Below, piece by piece: positions 52,245-59,189 of a stretch of DNA of 64,000 nucleotides (position 1 is the stretch's first letter; each line of letters begins with the position of its first letter). Origin of the DNA: Streptomyces sp. TLI_146 (lineage in GTDB: Bacteria; Actinomycetota; Actinomycetes; Streptomycetales; Streptomycetaceae); NCBI RefSeq assembly GCF_002846415.1, contig NZ_PJMX01000001.1, positions 8,060,001-8,124,000 on the forward strand, given 5' to 3'. The translations under genes and the position numbers were made by a program. The notes beneath the pieces were generated by a model that was not told the DNA's origin, searched no databases, and saw only the letters and a list, made by a program, of their open reading frames with translations.

Positions 52245-52358
52245 CTATTCGTCTTCCGGCGGCGGGGTGGGCTCGGGCTCCGGAGCAGGGTTGCCCGGAT
52301 CGCCCGGCGAGCTGTGCGGCCCGCCCACCTGACCGTCCGAGTCCTGACGGCTGCCCAT
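52245..52358 (-). CDS. 37-residue acidic, Pro-rich peptide upstream of the PIMT-type methyltransferase
   Basis: The ATG at 52358 has GGAGGTG 3-4 nt upstream, one of the best ribosome sites in the region. The peptide has an N-terminal part with Asp-Gly (SDGQVGG), a middle with Pro-Gly/Asp turns (PGDPGNP) and a tail of alternating Pro and Glu. There is no Cys, Trp or signal peptide. Its stop is 15 bp before the methyltransferase start, so they are very likely co-transcribed. It may be a substrate of the enzyme (Asp-Gly is the classic isoaspartate/aspartimide site), a disordered stress peptide, or a leader. I recognise no family. Confidence 0.6.
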   Translation of the reverse strand: MGSRQDSDGQVGGPHSSPGDPGNPAPEPEPTPPPEDE

Positions 52359-52701
52359 GAACACCTCCGGTGTGACGCGGCGACCAACTCGCGGCTGGGG
52401 AAGCCGCGTTGTACCGGACGATACCCGCCCTCGCCGGTATGGATGCACCCCGGTGATTCCCCAAAGGCCGGTCTACCGCGCCTGCGCGCGCTCGTTCCGA
52501 AGCTCGCCGAGTACGACGACGAGCAGGGGGTGATGACCGGGCTCGACGGGTTGCCGATCGGGATGCCCGGGCGCAGCTTGACGCGTTCTACGGCTGAAGC
52601 GCACCCTGGAAAGACGAGGTACACATCGGACATACATCTACATCAGCCACGCGTCGTCGGTACCGCTGATGTCAGCCGGACGGCGCTCGGAAGAGGCCGT
52701 C

Positions 52702-53016
52702 ATGTCCACCGCTCGTCAGCTTCTGCGCGTCCGCGTCACAGCCAAGGACGCCGAAACCCTGCGTGCCCTCCTGCGCGAGGCCCGTCCCGACGTCGGGGGC
52801 CGCCCGCGCCAGGGCGAGGACGGCACGGTCAGCATCGAGGCGTACGCCTCCCCGGAGGAGGCCGAGGCCCTCGAACGCGAGGGTGTGGTGGTCACGATCG
52901 TCGAGGACGCCACGGCAACCGGCCGCGCCCGCCAGGCCGAAGTCGGCGAGGGGGACCGGTTCGCCCCCGACGACGCGGTCCCGCACGGGCTCGCCCTCAA
53001 GGTGAAGGACGCCTAG
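52702..53016 (+). CDS. propeptide-like small protein in front of the M14 carboxypeptidase
   Basis: 104 residues, no signal peptide. The pattern RQLLRVRVTAKDAETLRALLREARPDVGG, GTVSIEAYASPEEAEALEREGVVVTIVEDA resembles the small alpha/beta prodomain that precedes M14 carboxypeptidases, but here it is a separate gene. The peptidase starts 22 bp after its stop, so they form an operon. It could be an inhibitor or folding helper for the peptidase. GGAAGAGG lies before the ATG. Confidence 0.75.
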   Translation: MSTARQLLRVRVTAKDAETLRALLREARPDVGGRPRQGEDGTVSIEAYASPEEAEALEREGVVVTIVEDATATGRARQAEVGEGDRFAPDDAVPHGLALKVKDA

Positions 53017-53038
53017 CAGGCCGCCCAGGAGGGACACC

Positions 53039-54109
53039 ATGTCGTACTTGAACACCACCGAGGTCGAGTCCGCCGTGACCAGCCTGGCCACGGCCTTCCC
53101 GTCCGCGTGTGACCTCATCGACCTGCCCGAGCCGTCCGTGGAGGGCCGGTCCTGCCACGCCCTGCGCATCGGTACCGGGCCCGCCGGTACCCACGACTGT
53201 GTCGTTCTCATCGGCGGTGTGCATGCCCGCGAGTGGGGCAGCTGCGAGATCCTCATCCACCTCGCGGCCGACCTCCTGGAGGCCGGTGCCGACGGTGCCG
53301 GGCTCGCCTACGGCGGCAGGACCTACACCGCCGCCCAGGTGCGGAACGTCCTCGACAACCTCGACGTCGTCGTCTTCCCGCTCGTCAACCCGGACGGCCG
53401 CCACTACAGCCAGACCGTCGACCCCATGTGGCGCAAGAACCGCAACCCCGCCAACTCCGGCGGCGACCCTTCCCGTATCGGCGTGGACATCAACCGCAAC
53501 TACGACTTCCTCTTCGACTTCGCCACCGCCTTCGACCCGACCGCCGGGGTACAGGTCTCCGACGACCCGGGCGACATCCAGGTGTACCAGGGCCCCAGCC
53601 CCTTCTCGGAGCCCGAGACCCGTAACGTCCGCTGGCTCCTCGACGCGTTCCCGCGCACCCGCTGGTTCGTCGACGTGCACAGCTACTCCGAGGACATGCT
53701 CTTTGTCTGGGGCGACGACGAGAACCAGTCGCTCGACCCGGCCAAGAACTTCCGCAACACCGCCTTCGACGGCAGACGCGGCGTGGCGGGCGACCTCGCG
53801 TACGCGGAGTTCATCCCGAAGGACGACGCGGACGACAGCACCGTACTCGCTGAGCAGTTCTGCAAGGGCCTGCACGGCGTACGCGGCCGTGTCTACAGCC
53901 CGATGTCCGCCTTCCACCTCTACCCGACCAGTGGCACCAGTGACGACTACGCGTACTCCCGGCACATCGTCGACCCCCACAAGGGCAAGATCCTCGGCTT
54001 CACCATCGAGTGGGGCAAGAGCTTCCACCCACCGTGGTCGGAGATGAAGCGGATCGTCCTGGACGTGGACTCGGGGCTGGTGCAGTTCTGCCTCACCGCA
54101 CTCGCGTAG
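53039..54109 (+). CDS. M14-family zinc carboxypeptidase without signal peptide
   Basis: 356 residues. Zinc ligands: HAREWGSCE (H-x-x-E) and the later His of VDVHSYSED. Substrate carboxylate-binding residues are in VDINRNYDF, and the general-base Glu is in GFTIEWGKSFHP. These are the M14A-type active-site elements in order. Unlike most Streptomyces carboxypeptidases of this family it lacks a signal peptide and a fused prodomain; a prodomain-like protein is encoded just upstream. AGGAGGGA precedes the ATG. Confidence 0.93.
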   Translation: MSYLNTTEVESAVTSLATAFPSACDLIDLPEPSVEGRSCHALRIGTGPAGTHDCVVLIGGVHAREWGSCEILIHLAADLLEAGADGAGLAYGGRTYTAAQVRNVLDNLDVVVFPLVNPDGRHYSQTVDPMWRKNRNPANSGGDPSRIGVDINRNYDFLFDFATAFDPTAGVQVSDDPGDIQVYQGPSPFSEPETRNVRWLLDAFPRTRWFVDVHSYSEDMLFVWGDDENQSLDPAKNFRNTAFDGRRGVAGDLAYAEFIPKDDADDSTVLAEQFCKGLHGVRGRVYSPMSAFHLYPTSGTSDDYAYSRHIVDPHKGKILGFTIEWGKSFHPPWSEMKRIVLDVDSGLVQFCLTALA

Positions 54110-54148
54110 AGGGCGGGGTGGAATGGGGTTGGTGGAGCGATCAGCTCG

Positions 54149-54715
54149 TCAGGCCAGGGGAGTGCGGTGCAGGGTCACGAGCAGGCGCCACACCCGCTGT
54201 GTGATCCCGGCGGGCGTGGCTTCGATGAGGCCGTGCAGCCAGTCGGCGAGCACCCCGGCGAAGGTCGCGGCCACGGCCGAGGCGATCAAGTCGGGCTCCG
54301 GGGCACCGGCCAGGCTGCGTTCGGTGCGACTGCGGTTGCGTAGATCCTCATGGAGGGTGCGGCCGAGCGGGCCGCCGCCCCCCGGGCGCAACAGCTCCCG
54401 GTAGAGCCCGGCGTGCGGGGTGAGCCGGTCGAAGAAGGCGAGCAGGGCGGGCGGCGGGTTGACGGGGTCGGGCACGCCGCGCCAGGCGTGCAGGGCGTCC
54501 ACGGCCTCGCGGACGACATCGGCGCAGGCGTCGACGGCGAGCGCCTCCAGGTCGGTGTAGTGGAGGTAGAACGTGGCGCGGCCGACCCTCGCCCTGCGTA
54601 CCAGCGCGGCGACGCTGACCTCCGCCAGCGGGCGACTGGAGCACTCCTCCAGCAGGGCCTGACGCAGCTTGGCCCGGGTCCGTGCCGCACGGGGATCCTC
54701 GTACACCGCGGTCAC
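54149..54715 (-). CDS. TetR-family transcriptional regulator
   Basis: 188 residues. The N-terminal HTH is RTRAKLRQALLEECSSRPLAEVSVAALVRRARVGRATFYLHYTDLEAL, followed by a TetR_C-type helical domain (LLAFFDRLTPHAGLYRELLRPGG). The GTG start overlaps the stop of the DUF1304 gene (GTGA), so the two are co-translated. It very likely represses its own operon by the duplicated palindromes at 55100-55134. Confidence 0.9.
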   Translation of the reverse strand: MTAVYEDPRAARTRAKLRQALLEECSSRPLAEVSVAALVRRARVGRATFYLHYTDLEALAVDACADVVREAVDALHAWRGVPDPVNPPPALLAFFDRLTPHAGLYRELLRPGGGGPLGRTLHEDLRNRSRTERSLAGAPEPDLIASAVAATFAGVLADWLHGLIEATPAGITQRVWRLLVTLHRTPLA

Positions 54716-55074
54716 CGTGCGAGCAGGACCGCGCCGAGCGCGAGCGCGCCGGGCAGCGCCTGGGCGATCAGGATGCGGCGGTTGGCGGTGAGGCCCCCGT
54801 ACACCCCGGCGACCACCACACAGGCGAGGAAGAACACCTGAACCCGGAACCCGGTCGGATCCCCGGCGATCAGGCCCCAGACCAGCCCGGCCGCCAGGAA
54901 GCCGTTGTAGAGACCCTGGTTCGCGGCGAGCGGGGCGGTGGCTCGGGCCATGTCGGCGTCGAAACCGGACAGCTCTCGGCCCGGCTTCTTCTCCCACAGG
55001 AACATCTCCAGGATCAGGATGTACGCGTGCAGGGCGGCCACCAGGCCCACCAGCACGGTCGCGGTCGTCTCCAT
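54712..55074 (-). CDS. DUF1304 four-helix membrane protein
   Basis: 120 residues with about four membrane helices: VLVGLVAALHAYILILEMFLW, NQGLYNGFLAAGLVWGLIAG, FRVQVFFLACVVVAGVYGGLTA and QALPGALALGAVLLA. HAYIxxLEMFLW and NQGLYNGFLAAGL are the DUF1304 signatures. Function unknown; the family is often paired with TetR regulators, as here. An ATG eight codons earlier is an alternative start. Confidence 0.9.
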   Translation of the reverse strand: METTATVLVGLVAALHAYILILEMFLWEKKPGRELSGFDADMARATAPLAANQGLYNGFLAAGLVWGLIAGDPTGFRVQVFFLACVVVAGVYGGLTANRRILIAQALPGALALGAVLLAR

Positions 55075-55099
55075 CGGTGTACGCACCCTTCGCATGTCA

Positions 55100-55134
55100 T
55101 GGACAGGCGTCCAGCATACATGGGCAGGTGTCCA
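55100..55134. promoter_or_regulatory. duplicated TetR operator upstream of DUF1304-TetR
   Basis: TGGAC-AGGC-GTCCA (55100-55113) and TGGGC-AGGT-GTCCA (55121-55134) are two copies of one inverted repeat set 21 bp apart, that is two helical turns on the same DNA face. They sit 26-60 bp before the DUF1304 ATG. Confidence 0.65.
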
Positions 55135-55270
55135 GTAGTGGCTGAGGTGTGACCTCGCCCCGCCGGTCGAGAAAGCCGAGCACCCCGTACAACCACCGAC
55201 CCTCATCGCAAGTCTGATCGAGCGGCGTGCACCGATGTGCGTGCCGCTCGGCTCATCAGGAGGGACTTCC

Positions 55271-57502
55271 TTGGTTTCCGCACGCACCACCCGACGCCGT
55301 CTCGGCGCCGGTGTCGCGACCGTTCTCGCTGCGACGGTCGGCGCCGGCGTCCTGGCCGCTCCCGGCGCGGTGGCCGCTCCCGCCGCCGCGACCAGGACCA
55401 CCGCCGACGCGGCCGACGAGGCGAAGCTGCCCGTCGGCGCCGAAATCGTCAGCACCGGCGACACCGGATACCTCACGTCCCGTACGGGCGACTTGGGCAA
55501 CACCGTCCTGGAGTGGCACAAGTACGCAGACGGCTCGGTGCTGCCGATCAACACGGGCACCATGGGACACGACAGCGGCTCCGACACCGTCGTGACCAGC
55601 GACGGCGGCAGCACGGTCTTCCTGCGGGACATGAAGGCGAACGGCAGCTGGTCCACGTCCTTCAACCTCGCGTCCGTGTTCAAGCCCGGAGCCAAGCTCG
55701 TCGGTGTGGTGGGCGAGAACCTCTTCGTGAGCGTGCCGACCACGGGCGACTACCACGAGCTGTGGCAGCTCGCCCAGGTCAACGGGGTCACCAGCAAGAC
55801 GAAGCTCACGTCCAACACCTACGGCGTGGACTACAAGGTCGTCGCCTCCACCGGATACGACATGCTCGTCCTGGGCAGTGCACGGGTCTTCTCCGGACCC
55901 ACCTACCGGACCGAGTACTGGAAGGCGCTCACCAACGTCAACAACCACTCGGTCATCGACTGGGGTGGCACGGAGGCCACGGGGGCGTGGACCCAGGACT
56001 CCACGGGTGCCTACACCGCCGACTACAAGGCGTGGGTCGAGGCCGCGGCCGGGCGCACCGAGCTCGTCGTGGCCACGCGGGGCACTCGCAAGAAGTTCGC
56101 CATGGACAGTTCCCTGAGCGGTGCCGTCATCGCGGGCATCCAAGGGAACACGCTGCTCTACGGAGTCCCGGGCAAGGCCGCCGACGAGACGCGGAGCCCG
56201 CTGTACGCCCGGAGCCTCACCGCCGCCGACGCCGCGCCGTACAAGCTCCTGGAGCACTTCTCCAGCGTGGCCCACGCACCGGACGGCAGCCTGCTCGTGC
56301 GCGGCTCCACGGCGGACGCCGACGGGCTGTTCCGGATCCACGACGGGGTGAGCGGCCCTCCGACCGTCACACTCGTGGCGGACACCGGCCGGGACATGGC
56401 CGTCAAGGTGACCGAGTCGAAGGTCCCCACCGCGGTGGACCTGGAGAAGCCGGGCACCACGGTCCCGATGGAGTGGACGCTGTCCCGCGCGAACGCCACC
56501 GTCGACCTCACCCTCACGCACGCGGCCACCGGCAAGAAGCTCAGCCGACATCTGTCCCAGCCGGTCTCCGACAGCCGTTTCGCCTTCACCTGGGACGGCG
56601 TCCTGGACGGCATCAGCGCCCCCAACGGCGCCTACACCTGGCAGGTCACCGCGACCCCGGCCGACGGCGCCGGCGCTTCGGCGACCGTATCGGGTAGCTT
56701 CCAGGTCTCGCGCCTGGCCAACCCGCACGACTTCAACGACAACGGCTCGACGGACGTCCTCGCGCGGGACGCCTCGGGTGCGCTGTGGCGGGACGACCTC
56801 TTCGACTGGCCCTTGGGCAACCAGGTCACTCCCGCCAAGCGGACGAAGATCGGTTCCGGTTGGCAGGTGTACAACCAGATCGAGGCCGCGGGCAACCTCG
56901 CCGGTGCTCCGGCGGGCGACCTCGTCGCCCGTGACTCCTCGGGCGTCCTGTGGCTCTACCAGGGCGACGGCGCGGGCAACTTCACCGCCCGCGTCAAGGT
57001 CGGCGCGGGCTGGCAGATCTACAACAAGATCGCCGGTGGCAGCGATCTCACCGGTGACGGACGCCCCGACCTCCTCGCCACCGACACCTCCGGCGTCCTG
57101 TGGCTCTACAAGGGCACCGGCAACGCCTCCGCGCCCTTCGCGACCCGCACCCGGGTCGGTGGCGGCTGGCAGATCTACAACCAGATCACCGCCGTCGGCG
57201 ACATCGCGGGCGGCCCGGCCGGTGACCTGGTCGCCCGTGACGCCTCGGGCGTGCTGTGGCTCTACCAGGGCAACGGCGCGGGCAACTTCACCTCCCGCGT
57301 CAGGATCGGCGGCGGCTGGAACGCCTTCTCCCAGCTCGTCGGCGCCGGTGACGTCACCGGTGACCAACGCCCCGACCTGGTGGCCTACGGCCCGAACGGC
57401 ACGTACGTCTACCAGTCGACCGGCTCGACGACGGCCCCGTTCAGTCGGCAGACGACCACGCTGTACGCGGGCGAGGGCAGCAAGTTCAACGCCATCGGCT
57501 AG
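55271..57502 (+). CDS. secreted FlgD-Ig / FG-GAP (VCBS-like) repeat protein
   Basis: 743 residues from a TTG with AGGAGGG upstream; an in-frame ATG at 55235 has no such site. The signal peptide is RRRLGAGVATVLAATVGAGVLAAPGAVAA. The middle is a large beta-rich domain (about 60-400). A FlgD-like Ig domain follows (RFAFTWDGVLDGISAPNGAYTWQVTATPADG). Four to five C-terminal FG-GAP/VCBS repeats come last, of the form DLVARDSSGVLWLYQGDG. Protein 59190 has the same first two parts but not the repeats. It is secreted and probably binds ligands or surfaces; no enzymatic motif is seen. Confidence 0.88.
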   Translation: MVSARTTRRRLGAGVATVLAATVGAGVLAAPGAVAAPAAATRTTADAADEAKLPVGAEIVSTGDTGYLTSRTGDLGNTVLEWHKYADGSVLPINTGTMGHDSGSDTVVTSDGGSTVFLRDMKANGSWSTSFNLASVFKPGAKLVGVVGENLFVSVPTTGDYHELWQLAQVNGVTSKTKLTSNTYGVDYKVVASTGYDMLVLGSARVFSGPTYRTEYWKALTNVNNHSVIDWGGTEATGAWTQDSTGAYTADYKAWVEAAAGRTELVVATRGTRKKFAMDSSLSGAVIAGIQGNTLLYGVPGKAADETRSPLYARSLTAADAAPYKLLEHFSSVAHAPDGSLLVRGSTADADGLFRIHDGVSGPPTVTLVADTGRDMAVKVTESKVPTAVDLEKPGTTVPMEWTLSRANATVDLTLTHAATGKKLSRHLSQPVSDSRFAFTWDGVLDGISAPNGAYTWQVTATPADGAGASATVSGSFQVSRLANPHDFNDNGSTDVLARDASGALWRDDLFDWPLGNQVTPAKRTKIGSGWQVYNQIEAAGNLAGAPAGDLVARDSSGVLWLYQGDGAGNFTARVKVGAGWQIYNKIAGGSDLTGDGRPDLLATDTSGVLWLYKGTGNASAPFATRTRVGGGWQIYNQITAVGDIAGGPAGDLVARDASGVLWLYQGNGAGNFTSRVRIGGGWNAFSQLVGAGDVTGDQRPDLVAYGPNGTYVYQSTGSTTAPFSRQTTTLYAGEGSKFNAIG

Positions 57503-57532
57503 GACTCGGCACGCTCGCTCAGGAGCTGAATG

Positions 57533-57569
57533 GCCGTCCGCCGCGTGAGACTTCGCGTCGGCGGACGGC
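57533..57569 (+). terminator. hairpin terminator after the FG-GAP protein
   Basis: GCCGTCCGCCG and CGGCGGACGGC pair perfectly (11 bp, with further pairing inside the 15-nt loop), 31 bp after the stop codon. Confidence 0.8.
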
Positions 57570-57619
57570 ACCGGTCGATGTGCCGCACGGAAACGGTGCG
57601 TGCGGTTGACGTCGCCTGC

Positions 57620-58066
57620 TCAGGTCAGCGGGTTGTCCACGACGTTGCCGAGGTACTTGTGGAAGCCGCTGGAGCCCTGTCCCTTGGTGGAGGAGGTCTC
57701 GACCTGGAAGAACTTGATGTCGGACTTCTGGTTCCAGGACAGGTTGTTGAACACGGTGTAGTGGCCGCAGCCGCTCTTGCCCACGATGTGCGGGCTCCCG
57801 TACTGCTGCTTGCCGTCCGTGCCGGTGACGATGATCCGGATCTGCCCGGCGACCAGGTCCTTGCCGCACGGGAAGGTGACGGACATGGCGCCGTTGAGTG
57901 TCTTCTTGCCCCAGGTGAAGGTGCCGCTGCCGCAGGCATACGTACCGCAGGCATCGCTGCGGCCGGTCGCGGCCGCTGCCGGGCCTGCCTGGACAAGCAC
58001 TCCGGCGAGCGCGGCGAGCCCCGCCGTACCGGTCATGGCCAGCCTGCGCACGGTGGTCTTTCGCAC
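57620..58066 (-). CDS. small secreted Cys-containing hypothetical protein
   Basis: 148 residues from GTG 58066, which has GGGGGA upstream; a longer in-frame start lacks signal character. The signal peptide is VRRLAMTGTAGLAALAGVLVQAGPAAAA. The mature part has four cysteines (ACGTYACGSG, FPCGKDL, KSGCGHY) likely forming two disulfides, and a beta-rich pattern. I do not recognise the family. It is one of several single secreted-protein genes here. Confidence 0.78.
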   Translation of the reverse strand: MRKTTVRRLAMTGTAGLAALAGVLVQAGPAAAATGRSDACGTYACGSGTFTWGKKTLNGAMSVTFPCGKDLVAGQIRIIVTGTDGKQQYGSPHIVGKSGCGHYTVFNNLSWNQKSDIKFFQVETSSTKGQGSSGFHKYLGNVVDNPLT

Positions 58067-58294
58067 GATGTCCCCCTGTTGTGGCAATGGGCGTCGAATG
58101 GAGCGGTCGACACCAGAGGCTAGGGACGCCGTGATCGCGGCACATACAGCGGAGGGTTGAACTTGCCCTCCACCTGTGGCGGCAGCTCGGGGGTAAACCC
58201 TCACGGTATTCGCCGCCACAAGCCGGACAGGGTTGAGAGGGTGGGCCGAGGAACGGTCCCAGGTGGGGTGAGGTTGCCGCCGTTGCGCGGACGG

Positions 58295-58807
58295 TCACCC
58301 GTGCCAGAGCTGGGTCGCACCGCCGTAGCAGTCCCACTGGTTCACGACGGTGCCGTTCTCGTGGCTCCACACGGCGTCCAGACACTTGCCGCTGTCCACG
58401 TTCACGACCTCGTATCCGTTGCCGACCAGCCGTAGTGTCCACAGCTGGGTCGCGCCGCCGTAGCAGTCCCACTGGTTCACGGCGGTACCGTTGTCGTGGC
58501 TCCAAGCGGCGTCCAGGCACTTGCCGCTGTCGGTGTTCACGATCTCCTGGCCGTTCCAGCTCCACTGCTGGGTGGCGCCGCCGTAGCAGTCCCACTGGGT
58601 CGCCTTGGTGCCGTTGGTGTGGCTCCAGGCCGCGTCCAGGCACTTGCCGCTGTCGACGTTGACGAAATAGCCACCGGCCGCCGCGAGGGCCGGGGCGCCG
58701 GGCTTGGTCTGGGCGTCGGCCGGGGCCGCGGTGACGAGGCCGGCCCCGATGAGGGTGGCGGCGCCGACCGCGAGAGCGGCCAGGTGTTTGGCGTGGTTGC
58801 GCGCCAT
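58295..58807 (-). CDS. secreted ricin B-type (beta-trefoil) lectin
   Basis: 170 residues. A signal peptide (LAALAVGAATLIGAGLVTAAPADA) is followed by three near-identical repeats of about 43 residues, each with VDSGKCLDAAWSH.NGT, QWDCYGGATQ and Q-x-W. This is one complete beta-trefoil with three sugar-binding lobes and no attached enzyme. The three lobes are so alike that recent duplication or gene conversion is likely. Such domains usually bind galactose-type sugars or xylan. Confidence 0.94.
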   Translation of the reverse strand: MARNHAKHLAALAVGAATLIGAGLVTAAPADAQTKPGAPALAAAGGYFVNVDSGKCLDAAWSHTNGTKATQWDCYGGATQQWSWNGQEIVNTDSGKCLDAAWSHDNGTAVNQWDCYGGATQLWTLRLVGNGYEVVNVDSGKCLDAVWSHENGTVVNQWDCYGGATQLWHG

Positions 58808-58849
58808 GATGTGTGCTCCTTCACTGATGTGCTGGTGTGGTGGGTGTGG

Positions 58850-58869
58850 GACGGACGTTGCTGTCCGTC
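58850..58869. promoter_or_regulatory. inverted repeat upstream of the lectin gene
   Basis: GACGGAC-6 bp-GTCCGTC, 43 bp before the lectin ATG. It may be an operator or an RNA hairpin in the leader. Confidence 0.4.
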
Positions 58870-59046
58870 GACAGGGGAGTTACGAGGCGCACGCACCGGA
58901 GGGTCATATCGCCTGAGGTGGCGCAGACCCGACAATGCCGGAGGGGGAGGGGGCACACCAGAAAGCGGTCCGTTGAGCGGAACGCCGCGCGTCCGGTGGG
59001 GTCGGCCCCCGGAGCCGTAGGCGAGGGGGCGGCTCCACAGCTCACA

Positions 59047-59112
59047 CTTGCAAGATGTTGAAAACCTGCCAATCGGCGCGGACTTGATCCTATTCTTTCC
59101 GGGGCTTGCAAG
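59047..59112. promoter_or_regulatory. two CTTGCAAG palindromes
   Basis: CTTGCAAG, followed by AT, occurs at 59047-59054 and 59105-59112, 58 bp apart, in a relatively AT-rich patch 78-143 bp before the secreted protein start. They may be binding sites for one regulator. Confidence 0.4.
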
Positions 59113-59189
59113 ATCATCTGGCCTGTACGAGTCCGGTGGGCGGCGCCACCCATGCCGCGCCGCCGGTCCGTCAACGAGGGGGTAGACCC

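Larger units (their letters stand above)
58808..59189. other. divergent promoter region (lectin / secreted FlgD-Ig protein)
   Basis: 382 bp without a convincing gene. It contains an inverted repeat at 58850-58869 near the lectin start and two CTTGCAAG palindromes at 59047 and 59105 near the other gene (listed separately). Confidence 0.6.
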
